From NCBI GenBank assembly GCA_019115385.1, contig DXDR01000075.1:110181-174180 (forward strand): a stretch of DNA of 64,000 nt. The letters run 5' to 3'. The DNA is from Candidatus Mediterraneibacter avicola. GTDB taxonomy: Bacteria; Bacillota; Clostridia; Lachnospirales; Lachnospiraceae. Below are positions 46,518 to 57,195 of the stretch, piece by piece. Numbering within the stretch: position 1 is the stretch's first letter; each line of letters opens with the position of its first letter. The position numbers and the translations under genes are program-made. Under the pieces are notes generated by a model. The model was not told where the DNA came from, ran no database searches, and worked only from the letters and a program-made list of their open reading frames with translations.

Positions 46518-47375
46518 GCTGTCTTTTGTAAAAGACTGCTGGGTTTTTCTGTCTTTTCTATATTCCGACGGGCTGGTTCCTTTCTGTTTTTTAAACGCCT
46601 TGGAAAAATACAGGTTATTTTCGAACCCCACAGAGTATGCTATGGCCGATACCGACAGGTCTGTTTCCTTTAACAGATGGCAGGCCTGCTTTATCCTGTA
46701 TTCGGAGAGATATTCCTTCGGGGATTTTCCCATATAAGCCTGAAATGACCGGAACAGGTGGCTCCGGCTGATTCCCACATACGCGGCCACATCCTCCACA
46801 GTGACCGGATAGGAGTAATTGGTCTCTATGTATTTCTCTGCTTTCTCCACATAAATCGTCTGTAGATCTTTTTCCGGGTTTTCGCCGCCCCCATAGTGCA
46901 TAAACACAGACAGAAGACTGTACAGGGCTCCCGCCATTGCCACCGCAGCCTCGTAAGTATTCCCCTTCACATGGTAGATCTGCTCCAGCCCGTTCCGTAT
47001 TTCTTCCTCCGGGATCTTTCCCTTCAGAATATAGGGCGTATCCCTTGTAAATGCCGTATTCCTGATAATGGAAGCCGCATCCGCCCCCATAAAGCCGGCC
47101 CACCCGTATTCCCATGGTTCCTCCTTATCCGCATGATACTGAACTTCCACACCGGGATAAAGGATAAAAGCATCTCCCTGGGAAAGCCGCCGCGACATCT
47201 TCCCCACCGTATAGTAGCCGCTCCCGGACAGTATATAGTGGATGCAGTAGTGATCCCGCACGCCCGGCCCCCACTGATACTCCGGCTCGCATTTCTGATA
47301 GCCCACATTGTAAACAGACAGGGAATTCAAAAGGTTCTCTCCTACTTTATAGGAGTGTTTATACGAATCTGCCAC
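46503..47375 (-). CDS. AraC-family transcriptional regulator
   Basis: A 290-aa regulator with an N-terminal cupin-like sugar-sensing domain (about 20-150, HYILSGSGYYTV, FILYPGVEVQYHAD) and a C-terminal double helix-turn-helix AraC domain (about 187-280, VGISRSHLFRSFQ and FENNLYFSKAFKK). I chose the GTG at 47375 behind AGGAGGAG; an ATG at 47429 would lie in the -10 box. It is divergent from galK-galT, so galactoside control is likely. MsmR-like regulators share this build. Confidence 0.87.
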   Translation of the reverse strand: MADSYKHSYKVGENLLNSLSVYNVGYQKCEPEYQWGPGVRDHYCIHYILSGSGYYTVGKMSRRLSQGDAFILYPGVEVQYHADKEEPWEYGWAGFMGADAASIIRNTAFTRDTPYILKGKIPEEEIRNGLEQIYHVKGNTYEAAVAMAGALYSLLSVFMHYGGGENPEKDLQTIYVEKAEKYIETNYSYPVTVEDVAAYVGISRSHLFRSFQAYMGKSPKEYLSEYRIKQACHLLKETDLSVSAIAYSVGFENNLYFSKAFKKQKGTSPSEYRKDRKTQQSFTKDSLSNY

Positions 47376-47427
47376 AGTTCTCCTCCTCTCTGTCCCCTGA
47401 ATCTCTCCGGGACATTTCTTTACCGCC

Positions 47428-47456
47428 ATTATAATTCCCGTTCATTTTTCATGCAA
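47428..47456 (-). promoter_or_regulatory. AraC-gene promoter
   Basis: Minus strand TTGCAT (47451-47456), 17 bp, TATAAT (47428-47433). Confidence 0.7.
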
Positions 47457-47490
47457 CATTTTTACATGTGATTGCACGTATTTTTTATAG

Positions 47491-47517
47491 ACTCTTTTTG
47501 TCCGTTCATTTTATAAT
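47491..47517 (+). promoter_or_regulatory. galK-galT promoter region
   Basis: TATAAT at 47512-47517 with only a poor -35 upstream, as expected for an activator-dependent promoter. The divergent AraC-type regulator is the candidate activator. Confidence 0.5.
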
Positions 47518-47582
47518 ACAGTCAGGACGAAAAATCTGATACCTGCTTTTCACGATTCAATATTTTTAGGAGGAAAAACAAC

Positions 47583-48755
47583 ATGAAAAAAAAGCTGTTT
47601 GACAAATTTACAGAACTTTTTGGCAGTGCGGACGGGGCACGCTTCTATTTCTCCCCGGGACGCGTCAACCTGATCGGAGAGCACACCGATTACAACGGCG
47701 GCCATGTCTTTCCCTGCGCCCTGACGATCGGCACCTACGGAGCGGCGCGCAGGAGAAATGACCGGCTGATCCATTTTTATTCAATGAATCTGGACCGGTT
47801 TGGCGTGGTTGAAGTCTCCCTTGACAACCTTTCCTTCAATTCCAAATACAACTGGGCAAACTATCCCCTCGGCGTTGTATGGGCCTTTGCAGAAAAAGGA
47901 TATACGCTGGACTGCGGCTTTGATATGGTGATCTGGGGAAATATTCCAAATGGTTCCGGGCTGTCCTCCTCCGCATCTCTTGAGGTTCTCACCGGCGTTA
48001 TCCTGACGGATCTTTTTGATATCAGCGATTTGAGCATGACCGACCTGGCGCTGATCGGCCAGTACTCTGAAAACAATTTCAACGGCTGCAACTGCGGTAT
48101 TATGGATCAGTTTGCCGTTGCCATGGGCAAAAAGGACAATGCGATCTTTCTGGATACAAGCACCCTGAAATTTGAGTATGCCCCCATTGAACTTGAAGAT
48201 GCCAAGATCATCATAACAAACAGCAAGGTCAAACACAGTCTGGTGGATTCTGCCTACAACGACAGACGCCAGGAGTGCGCGGACGCTCTCGCCGCCCTGC
48301 AGAAAGATCTCGACATCGAATCTCTCGGCGAACTAAGCCCGGAAGAGTTTGAGGCAAACAAAGGGCTGATCACTGATCCGGTACAGCTTAAGCGGGCAAA
48401 ACACGCCGTTTACGAGAACCAGCGCACCATTGACGCCGTGGCTTCTCTGCGGGCAGGCGATATTGCCCGTTTCGGAGAACTGATGAACCAGTCACACATT
48501 TCTCTGCGTGACGACTATGCAGTATCCTGTGAAGAAATTGATATCCTTGTAGATCTGGCGTGGAAAATCCCCGGAGTGATCGGTTCCCGCATCACCGGAG
48601 GCGGTTTCGGCGGATGCACGGTAAGCATTGTGAAAAGCAACTCCGTTGATACGTTTATCGAAAGCATCGGAAAAGCCTACAAAGAAAAGGTAGGCCATGA
48701 AGCGGAGTTCTACACCGTCCAGATCGGCGACGGAGCCGCCCGTCTTGACGATTGA
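47583..48755 (+). CDS. galK: Galactokinase
   Basis: GHMP kinase (390 aa) that phosphorylates galactose to galactose 1-phosphate. It has the galactokinase signature RVNLIGEHTDYNGG, the ATP motif PNGSGLSSSAS, and a C-terminal TGGGFGGC. AGGAGG lies 9 nt before the ATG. It is followed by galT in a Leloir operon; galE is 4 kb away on the other strand. Confidence 0.96.
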   Translation: MKKKLFDKFTELFGSADGARFYFSPGRVNLIGEHTDYNGGHVFPCALTIGTYGAARRRNDRLIHFYSMNLDRFGVVEVSLDNLSFNSKYNWANYPLGVVWAFAEKGYTLDCGFDMVIWGNIPNGSGLSSSASLEVLTGVILTDLFDISDLSMTDLALIGQYSENNFNGCNCGIMDQFAVAMGKKDNAIFLDTSTLKFEYAPIELEDAKIIITNSKVKHSLVDSAYNDRRQECADALAALQKDLDIESLGELSPEEFEANKGLITDPVQLKRAKHAVYENQRTIDAVASLRAGDIARFGELMNQSHISLRDDYAVSCEEIDILVDLAWKIPGVIGSRITGGGFGGCTVSIVKSNSVDTFIESIGKAYKEKVGHEAEFYTVQIGDGAARLDD

Positions 48756-48769
48756 AGGAGGTAGGCAGC

Positions 48770-50260
48770 ATGCTATATGAAACCATAAAGAAACTGGTCC
48801 AGTACGGGATCAGTACGGGGCTTACGCCGGAATCCGAACGGATTTACACGACTAATCTTCTTCTGGATGTTATGAAAGAAGATGACTTTGAAGATGTGCC
48901 CTGCGACCTTGACAACAATGTCCTGGAGGACGTGCTTTCAGAGCTCCTTGACGAGGCAGTGAAAAGAGGAATCATCGAAGACAGTATTACATGCCGGGAT
49001 CTGCTGGACACAAAGCTTATGAACTGTCTGATGCCCCGGCCGGCGCAGATCCAGGAGAAATTCTGGGAAAAATATACGGCTTCCCCCGAGGCGGCCACTG
49101 ACTACTACTATAAATTAAGCCAGGACAGCGATTATATCCGTCGTTACCGGATTAAAAAGGACAGAAAATGGACCGTTGAGACAGAGTACGGCACGCTTGA
49201 CATCACGATCAATCTCTCAAAACCGGAAAAAGACCCCAAGGCCATTGCCGCAGCAGGAAAAGCCAAATCTTCCTCCTACCCGAAGTGCCAGCTCTGCATG
49301 GAGAATGAAGGGTATGCGGGCAGGGCAAACCATCCCGCCCGGGAAAACCACCGCATTATCCCCATCACGATCCAGGGGAAAAAGTGGGGCTTCCAGTACT
49401 CTCCCTATGTATACTACAACGAGCACTGCATCGTTTTTAACGGAGAGCACATACCCATGAAGATTGACCGGAACACATTTGCAAAGCTGTTTGACTTTAT
49501 CAGGCTGTTCCCCCACTACTTCCTGGGCTCCAACGCAGATCTCCCGATCGTAGGCGGCTCCATATTGAGCCACGATCATTTCCAGGGCGGAAACTATACT
49601 TTTGCTATGGCCAAAGCGCCTATGACCGAACAGTTCCAGGTGCCCGGATACGAGGATGTAACCGCAGGGATCGTAAAATGGCCTCTCTCCGTCATCCGCC
49701 TGCAGTGTACAGATTCGGAGAGGATCATAGATCTGGCTGAGCATATCCTGAATAAGTGGCGCAGCTACACGGACGAGAGCGCGTTCATCCTCGCTGAGAC
49801 AGACGGAACGCCTCACAATACGATCACTCCCATCGCCCGCAGACGCGGAGAACTTTTTGAACTTGACCTGACCCTTCGCAATAACATCACCACAGAGGAA
49901 CACCCTCTCGGCGTATACCACCCCCATGCGAAGCTGCATCATATCAAAAAAGAAAATATCGGTTTGATCGAAGTAATGGGACTGGCGGTCCTGCCTGCCC
50001 GACTGAAAGGCGAGATGGAACTGCTCCGGGAGTATATCCTGGACGGAAAAGACATCCGCGGCAACGAACAGATCGCCAAACACGCCGACTGGGTGGATGA
50101 ATTCCTGCCCTCTTACAGCGATGTCAGCAAAGAAAATATCGGCCATATCCTGGAACAGGAAGTGGGAAAAGTTTTCTGCCAGGTGCTCGAAGACGCGGGC
50201 GTGTACAAAAATACAGAAGAAGGAAAAAAAGCATTCCGGCGTTTCATAGAAATATTATAA
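48770..50260 (+). CDS. galT: UDP-glucose-hexose-1-phosphate uridylyltransferase, type 2
   Basis: Firmicute-type GalT (496 aa) exchanging UMP between UDP-glucose and galactose 1-phosphate. The type-2 fold is evident from length and from LSHDHFQGG with the catalytic His-X-His. The start at MLYETIKK follows GGAGGTAGG; the frame is open 6 residues earlier, overlapping galK, without a site of its own. It ends before a bidirectional terminator. Confidence 0.94.
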   Translation: MLYETIKKLVQYGISTGLTPESERIYTTNLLLDVMKEDDFEDVPCDLDNNVLEDVLSELLDEAVKRGIIEDSITCRDLLDTKLMNCLMPRPAQIQEKFWEKYTASPEAATDYYYKLSQDSDYIRRYRIKKDRKWTVETEYGTLDITINLSKPEKDPKAIAAAGKAKSSSYPKCQLCMENEGYAGRANHPARENHRIIPITIQGKKWGFQYSPYVYYNEHCIVFNGEHIPMKIDRNTFAKLFDFIRLFPHYFLGSNADLPIVGGSILSHDHFQGGNYTFAMAKAPMTEQFQVPGYEDVTAGIVKWPLSVIRLQCTDSERIIDLAEHILNKWRSYTDESAFILAETDGTPHNTITPIARRRGELFELDLTLRNNITTEEHPLGVYHPHAKLHHIKKENIGLIEVMGLAVLPARLKGEMELLREYILDGKDIRGNEQIAKHADWVDEFLPSYSDVSKENIGHILEQEVGKVFCQVLEDAGVYKNTEEGKKAFRRFIEIL

Positions 50261-50277
50261 ATTCAGAATGGCCTGAA

Positions 50278-50323
50278 AATGAGATAAGAGCTCCTGTTTC
50301 CGGCAGGAGCCCTTATCTCATTT
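50278..50323. terminator. Bidirectional terminator between galT and a deacetylase gene
   Basis: Long stem AAATGAGATAAG-GCTCCTG / CAGGAGC-CTTATCTCATTT with one mismatch and a 7-nt loop, serving convergent genes. Confidence 0.8.
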
Positions 50324-50360
50324 CTCTGTAACTGCAGCGTCAGCGTACACCGACGCTACA

Positions 50361-51830
50361 TTAATTGTTAACCCCGTGATGGGCTGAATAAGAATCTACG
50401 GTTATCCCCTTAAACGTATATCCTGCTGCCCGGTAATGCTCAATGATCTTCGGAAGAGCCTCTACCGTGGTGTCCTTTGCATCTGTATCATGCATCAGTA
50501 TATTGATATGCTGGCTGCTGCAGGAGGTCGCGTTTTTGATCAGTTTATCCACCGGCACATTATTCCCGCTGGCATCTGTGGAATCACAGTTCCAGTCAAA
50601 ATACTGGTAGCCTTTTTCCTGCACTTTTTTCGTAAGGATGGTCATCAGCCCTTTCGAATACTCCGCGCTGACTGTATTGCTGGAACCTCCCGGGAATCGG
50701 ATAACATAGGATTTCTCTCCCGTGACCTGCTCCACCAGGTCTGAGATTTTCTGAAGATCCTTAAAATATGCATCCTCTGACGCATACACTTCTTTATAAT
50801 TGTGGCTGTATGTATGGAGGCCTACCGTATGCCCCTCGTCGTGGGCCCGCTTCATCAGATTATTATACTTCTGATTATTTCCCGTGACAAAAAATGTGGC
50901 CTTTACATTGTATTCTTTCAGTATGTCAAGAATTTTTCCCGTATTTTCAGAAGGACCGTCGTCAAATGTAAGATAGACAATCTTCTGGGTCAGCTCTTCG
51001 TTTTTTTTCACCACGATTTTTCTCTCCAGCGTCGTCTCGTTGCCCGAACGGTCTTTGGCCTTATACACTGCCGTGTATGTGCCGGGCGCGTTCAGATCCA
51101 CCTGGTTGTGATCGACTTCGACTACCGGAGCAGGATCCATATTGTCCCTGACCGTAACACCGCTTAAAAAATCCAGTGTCCTTCCCTGCATGATCGTAAT
51201 GTCGTCCGCCCCCTGGATCTCTGGAGCAGTCTCGTCTTTTTCAAGCGTCACCTGAGCGGTCTTTACTGTCGAATTGCCCGCCTTATCCTCAGCCACTATA
51301 TTAATGTCAAAGGTTCCAGGCTCGGTGAAGCTTTCGTCCTCTTCAAATTTTACGGACACTTCGGAGGCATCGGTTACTTCCTCAACGAAAAATTCCGGTT
51401 TCAGTTCCTCTGCAAGATCCGTTACATATGATTTCACAGTCAGCTCCGGGGCTATTGTGTCTCTGACCCGGACCGTCACTTTTGTTTTCTGGCTCCGGAA
51501 TCTGTATTCCACAGGATAATCTCCCGTAGTGGAAGTATCGACCTCCCCCGTCACTTCAACCTGTGATGCCTTTCCTCCGACCACATACCGGATATTATCC
51601 TCCGGGTCGAACGCTTCTTTCAACTCCTGGTTCACAACTTTGTTTTTCAAAAAAACAGGATGAAACTTGTAAATGAGAATTCCTGCCGCAGCAAATGCAA
51701 CAATGATCAGAGCCATGACAGCTATAAGAATAATCCTCCTTCTCACTGTCCTTTTTCTCATCAGCATTTTTGATGCACGCTCTCTGCGTATTATATCGTC
51801 CCTGCGTATCTTATCTGTACTCCTCTGCAT
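50361..51830 (-). CDS. Polysaccharide deacetylase (b) with Ig-like repeats
   Basis: A 489-aa membrane-anchored enzyme. A basic N-terminus and one transmembrane segment (about 31-54) are followed by tandem bacterial Ig-like/DUF5011 modules (about 125-200 and 205-278, with GNSTVKTAQVTL and SGNETTLERKIVV), then the NodB deacetylase (about 284-478). Its motifs are TFDDGPSEN, HTYSHNYKE, RFPGGSS, DWNCDS and LMHDTD. It likely edits cell-wall glycan at a distance from the membrane. It is distinct from the simpler deacetylase at 31952. Confidence 0.9.
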   Translation of the reverse strand: MQRSTDKIRRDDIIRRERASKMLMRKRTVRRRIILIAVMALIIVAFAAAGILIYKFHPVFLKNKVVNQELKEAFDPEDNIRYVVGGKASQVEVTGEVDTSTTGDYPVEYRFRSQKTKVTVRVRDTIAPELTVKSYVTDLAEELKPEFFVEEVTDASEVSVKFEEDESFTEPGTFDINIVAEDKAGNSTVKTAQVTLEKDETAPEIQGADDITIMQGRTLDFLSGVTVRDNMDPAPVVEVDHNQVDLNAPGTYTAVYKAKDRSGNETTLERKIVVKKNEELTQKIVYLTFDDGPSENTGKILDILKEYNVKATFFVTGNNQKYNNLMKRAHDEGHTVGLHTYSHNYKEVYASEDAYFKDLQKISDLVEQVTGEKSYVIRFPGGSSNTVSAEYSKGLMTILTKKVQEKGYQYFDWNCDSTDASGNNVPVDKLIKNATSCSSQHINILMHDTDAKDTTVEALPKIIEHYRAAGYTFKGITVDSYSAHHGVNN

Positions 51831-51985
51831 AATTCACTCTCTTTTGTATCATTGTCTATTATCCGTCTAGCTTCCGCCCATCCGGTTCCTGCCTGTTACG
51901 ACTATAAAATAGCATTGTTTTCCCCGCAAAGCAATAGACCTTTGAAAATCTTACATTTTTAACAATAAATACTTAAGAATCTCTT

Positions 51986-52654
51986 TTAAAAACCCAGCGT
52001 ACGCCCTGCTTCTTCCAGCCTCTGGGAGAACTCGCTGTAAAATTCTTCTTCTTTCCCGGCCCGGAAAGGTGTCTCAAAAAATGTGCGCAGGACATAAAGG
52101 GCAAGTATTCTCCGCTTCTCCCCGTCAAGAGACCCCGCCCCCTCCCGGCACTGTTCCAGGAAGTCATGCCAGGAAAGGATATAAGCCTCATAGGCTTTCA
52201 GATCCGGAATCCCCAGCCACTTTTTTATCTTTACTTTTCCCCGTTCTTTGTTCCTGCACTCATGGATCTGGAGGAAATAGCGGAACCCGTTTTCCTCATA
52301 ATATCTTCCCAGCGGAAAGAGCCGGCAGAGTCCCGGACGGAACTCATGGACGCTGCACCTTCCATTCTCATCCAGAAAAAGGCAGGCATCGCTCTTTGCA
52401 TCCATCTTCAGATTCGGGAGTATCATGCCGTCCGCCATCCCAAGCTCCGCCTCCTTCTCCAGAAGAGATTGGAAATCTCTGTGCAGACCGGTCTGAAACC
52501 GCCATACATCCATCGGATCCAGCAGGATGGAGCCGCCCATTCCCCTGCAGCAGTCCGAACATCCCCGGCAGTCCCGGCAGTCTGCTCTCACCATGTCCCC
52601 CGATGAATACAGCCGTCCGTCGGACACCTGGCTTAGATCAATCATCCGTTTCAT
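51986..52654 (-). CDS. YkgJ-family cysteine-cluster protein
   Basis: A 222-aa protein with the Fe-S/zinc-type cysteine cluster of YkgJ (CRDCRGCSDCCRG near 26-38, CLFLDENGRCSVHEFRPGLC near 91-110, and HEC near 134). Function is unknown in the family. The start at MKRMIDLSQ is chosen because family similarity begins just after it; the frame is open 81 more residues, through the galE terminator, without homology. The binding site is weak (GGAAAGGA, long spacing). Confidence 0.75.
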   Translation of the reverse strand: MKRMIDLSQVSDGRLYSSGDMVRADCRDCRGCSDCCRGMGGSILLDPMDVWRFQTGLHRDFQSLLEKEAELGMADGMILPNLKMDAKSDACLFLDENGRCSVHEFRPGLCRLFPLGRYYEENGFRYFLQIHECRNKERGKVKIKKWLGIPDLKAYEAYILSWHDFLEQCREGAGSLDGEKRRILALYVLRTFFETPFRAGKEEEFYSEFSQRLEEAGRTLGF

Positions 52655-52692
52655 ATATTCAAACCATTTTCCTTTCCCGGGACCTGACGCAG

Positions 52693-52745
52693 AAAAGCCG
52701 CATGCGCACAGCCCGTAAAATATGGACTGCAGGCCTGCGGCTTGG
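52693..52745 (-). terminator. Terminator after galE
   Basis: AAGCCGCA/TGCGGCTT arms with an imperfect middle; read on the minus strand the second arm ends in TTTTCTG. Confidence 0.55.
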
Positions 52746-52766
52746 TTTTTATCAGGCTGTCCCGAC

Positions 52767-53783
52767 TCAGTCGTTATATCCGTTGGGGTTATCGCTCTGC
52801 CATCTCCAGGAATCTTCACACATCTCATCCAGTCCCCGTTCTGCTGTCCAGTGAAGTTCTTCCTTTGCTTTTGTCGCATCACAGTAGCATATTGCAATAT
52901 CTCCCGCGCGCCGCGGCTTGATCTGATATGGGATCTCTTTTCCGCAGGCTTTGCTGAATGCCTTCACCATATCCAGTACAGAATACCCGTTTCCTGTTCC
53001 CAGATTATATACGGACACGCCTGCCTTTTCTTTCAGTTTTTCCACTGCACGTACATGGCCCACCGCAAGATCGACCACATGGATATAGTCGCGCACTCCA
53101 GTGCCGTCCGGTGTGTCATAGTCATTTCCAAATACGCCCAGACACTCCAGTTTTCCGATGGCGACCTGGGTAATATACGGCATAAGATTGTTCGGGATCC
53201 CCTTCGGGTCTTCTCCGATCTTTCCGCTCTTGTGTGCGCCGATGGGATTAAAATAGCGCAGGAGCACCACATTCCACTCAGGGTCCGCTGTGTGAAGATC
53301 GGTCAGGATCTGCTCGAGCATCCACTTCGTCCATCCATAGGGATTGGTACACGTGCCTTTCGGGCACTCTTCTGTGATCGGGATAAACGCCGGGTCTCCG
53401 TATACAGTTGCAGAAGAACTGAAGATTATATTCTTCACCCCGTGATCTCTCATCACATCGCACAGGGCAATGGTACCTCCGATATTATTTTCATAGTATT
53501 CCAGAGGTTTGGCAACAGACTCTCCCACCGCCTTAAGCCCTGCAAAATGAATGACAGACTCAATATCTTCCTTGTCAAAGATCCGGTTCATTGCTTCCCT
53601 GTCCCGGATATCCGCTTTATAAAATGTCAGTTCTTTTCCCGTGATCTCTTTCACGCGCTCAATGGCCTTTTCTGACGCGTTGTACAGGTTATCCGCAACA
53701 ACGACCTCATAACCAGCATTAAGCAGCTCCACACAGGTGTGACTTCCGATAAATCCGGCTCCTCCGGTTACTAAAATTGACAT
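52767..53783 (-). CDS. galE: UDP-glucose 4-epimerase
   Basis: Short-chain dehydrogenase-type epimerase (338 aa) interconverting UDP-glucose and UDP-galactose. NAD motif [11 protein letters not shown] at 7-17 and catalytic YGWTK (YxxxK). It completes the Leloir pathway with galK-galT but is separately placed and oriented, which fits a second role in making UDP-galactose for envelope glycans. AGGAGG supports the start. Confidence 0.95.
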   Translation of the reverse strand: MSILVTGGAGFIGSHTCVELLNAGYEVVVADNLYNASEKAIERVKEITGKELTFYKADIRDREAMNRIFDKEDIESVIHFAGLKAVGESVAKPLEYYENNIGGTIALCDVMRDHGVKNIIFSSSATVYGDPAFIPITEECPKGTCTNPYGWTKWMLEQILTDLHTADPEWNVVLLRYFNPIGAHKSGKIGEDPKGIPNNLMPYITQVAIGKLECLGVFGNDYDTPDGTGVRDYIHVVDLAVGHVRAVEKLKEKAGVSVYNLGTGNGYSVLDMVKAFSKACGKEIPYQIKPRRAGDIAICYCDATKAKEELHWTAERGLDEMCEDSWRWQSDNPNGYND

Positions 53784-53949
53784 ACGATTTCCTCCTAATC
53801 CATGTAAACGTATTTATATAGTTCAGGCGCAGCCGTTAAACGCTTTCTCTTTCCCGTCTGCAGGCACAGTATACCACAACCTCCAGAAGAAATCTTTATA
53901 CTTTTCTATCATCTTCTGGTAAAAATGTTGCATCCATTCTGACCGTCAT

Positions 53950-54870
53950 CTATTCCCACAGCTTCTGCGGATATTTTCCTGCGTCCTTCATAGCCTGAAC
54001 TGCCGCAGTTACTGCCGGTTTATCTTCTTTGTATGTCACCCCGTACCATTTGTCCTCAGACTCCAGAACCGCCACGGAAGCTTTTCCTCCGCTCAAAAGC
54101 CCGCTGACCACAGACGGAAGAAAATACTCGCATTTCAGAGGATTCTCAGCGATACCCTTTTCCAGGAATGCAGGAAAACCGGTGCGGATCTCTTCCAGGA
54201 TGCTTTCTGTAAAGCCCCACATATTCATAGAGACAAGGGTATTTCCGTCAATCTCCGTCCAGGTACTGCCGCCGTCCTCAGAATAGGCGATCCCTCCGCC
54301 CCGTCTCTCGATCCTCGTCCGTTCCGTCACGCTGACCAGCTCGTTCTTTTCATTGAGCGTACACACACCCCGGGCCACGTAGCCGTTGTCTGTCACCGTA
54401 TTTTTCAGGCGGTATCCAACCATTGTGTATCTGTATTTTTCGTCATCCTCATGGGTCGTCAGATACTGATATATCTTTTCAAACGCGCTGCGTCCGTAAT
54501 AGTCGTCGGCATTGATCACTGCGAACGGTGAATCGATCTCCCCTGCCGCACACAAGATCGCATGAGCCGTTCCCCACGGTTTTACGCGTCCCTCGGGAAT
54601 ATCAAATCCCTCCGGGATCCTGTCAAGTTCCTGATAGACATATGCGGTTTCCATGACCTTTTCAATCCGCCGGCCTACCGCTTCTTTAAAGTCCCTCTCA
54701 TTTTCTTTCTTAATAATGAACACAACTTTCTCAAACCCCGCCTTTTTTGCGTCGTAGATAGAGAAATCCATGATAATATGGCCCTCCTGGTCCACCGGGT
54801 CAATCTGCTTTAAGCCCCCGTACCTGGATCCCATTCCTGCTGCCATAATAACCAGTACCGGTTTCTTCAT
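53950..54870 (-). CDS. Sugar-phosphate nucleotidyltransferase family protein
   Basis: NTP-transferase fold protein of 306 aa with the N-terminal nucleotide-binding motif MAAGMGSRYGGLKQ and INADDYYG for the metal site. Likely joins a nucleotide to a sugar phosphate. The substrate is unclear: it is not a typical GalU or RmlA. The start at MKKPVLVI follows GAGGAGGAG. It lies between galE and eno but with gaps, so operon membership is not certain. Confidence 0.83.
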   Translation of the reverse strand: MKKPVLVIMAAGMGSRYGGLKQIDPVDQEGHIIMDFSIYDAKKAGFEKVVFIIKKENERDFKEAVGRRIEKVMETAYVYQELDRIPEGFDIPEGRVKPWGTAHAILCAAGEIDSPFAVINADDYYGRSAFEKIYQYLTTHEDDEKYRYTMVGYRLKNTVTDNGYVARGVCTLNEKNELVSVTERTRIERRGGGIAYSEDGGSTWTEIDGNTLVSMNMWGFTESILEEIRTGFPAFLEKGIAENPLKCEYFLPSVVSGLLSGGKASVAVLESEDKWYGVTYKEDKPAVTAAVQAMKDAGKYPQKLWE

Positions 54871-55002
54871 ATGAGCCTCCTCCTCTGCTTTTGATTTCAT
54901 ACACTACAAGCCATTATACAGAAACCCTTTTCAGAAAGCAAGCGGACCTGCCTTTCTATGCAGATCCGCTTTTTATTCACCCTGATTCTGTACTTCCTGT
55001 TC

Positions 55003-56382
<1,380 letters not shown>

Positions 56383-56388
56383 TTATTC

Positions 56389-56447
56389 ACATACAGTTAG
56401 TCTTGACTAACTGTATGTATTTTATCAAAGATACTCCTTCTGTTCAA
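56389..56447 (-). promoter_or_regulatory. eno promoter with perfect 14-bp-arm operator at +1
   Basis: Minus strand -35 TTGAAC (56442-56447), 17 bp, -10 TAAAAT (56419-56424). Directly downstream lies a perfect inverted repeat, arms 56389-56402 and 56405-56418, core AGTTAG-N6-CTAACT. The transcription start should fall inside it. No T run follows, so it is not a terminator. Confidence 0.8.
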
Positions 56448-56501
56448 GGCATTTAACGATATTGATTCTCAATTATGTTTCTGTTTTCCTTTTACTACTC
56501 C

Positions 56502-57176
56502 TTATCTTTTCCCTGTATCCTGCCCTTTCATTCGCTTTTTTTGAATTCTTTTTCCCGACTTTCCGGCAACGCCGGTCTTGTCTTTTCGTACGCCGGACCG
56601 CCCGGAAGTAGTTTTCTTCTTTACGCTGCAGCCAAACGTCCCCAATTTTTTCCCCAATGCCAGATATTCCCCGTGGGAATATGCCACCAGGCCGGATCGG
56701 TTCAATTCAAATTTCCCTTTTTCATCCATATATGTCTCGTCTGTCTGAACGGCGGTGACCCGGGCCAGAAACATATGGTGACTGCCAAGCTCTTCAATTT
56801 TGACGACCTGGCACTCAATATTGACCGGACTTTCTTCTATCACCGGAGCATATTTCAGAGAAGCCGCCGCTTTTCTGGTCAGGCCGCACTGTTTCCACTT
56901 ATCTGTATCCCTGCCGGAACGGACGCCGCAGAAATCAGCGGCCCGCATCAGCCTCTCAGTCGTCAGATTAATGACAAACTCTCCGCTTTCTTTTATCATA
57001 TGGTACGAGTGCCGCCCCGGACGTACTGAGATATACGTCATGGGAGGGTTTGTACACACAGTTCCCGTCCATGCGATCGTTATAATATTGTCGTTTCCAT
57101 CCGGGTCAGCTGTACTCACCATAACCGCAGGCAGGGGGTACAGCATATTTCCCGGCTTCCAGATCTGTTTTGACAT
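56502..57176 (-). CDS. Flavin reductase family protein with basic tail
   Basis: FMN-binding split-barrel protein (224 aa) of the flavin reductase/flavoredoxin type, with NPPMTYISVRPGRHS and INLTTERL. It probably uses NAD(P)H or passes electrons through FMN. The last 35 or so residues are a Lys/Arg/Gly-rich tail (from about 188) not typical of the core family. The start at MSKQIWKPG follows GGAGGCAG. It lies 19 nt after the pyrophosphatase gene. Confidence 0.85.
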   Translation of the reverse strand: MSKQIWKPGNMLYPLPAVMVSTADPDGNDNIITIAWTGTVCTNPPMTYISVRPGRHSYHMIKESGEFVINLTTERLMRAADFCGVRSGRDTDKWKQCGLTRKAAASLKYAPVIEESPVNIECQVVKIEELGSHHMFLARVTAVQTDETYMDEKGKFELNRSGLVAYSHGEYLALGKKLGTFGCSVKKKTTSGRSGVRKDKTGVAGKSGKRIQKKRMKGQDTGKR

Positions 57177-57195
57177 CTTCTGCCTCCTTCGCCTG

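Noticed and set aside
56389..56418. The eno palindrome as a terminator of the upstream flavin reductase gene
   Set aside because: There is no T run on the minus strand, and it directly abuts a good -10 box of eno; the flavin reductase and pyrophosphatase genes are upstream but the position fits an operator better.
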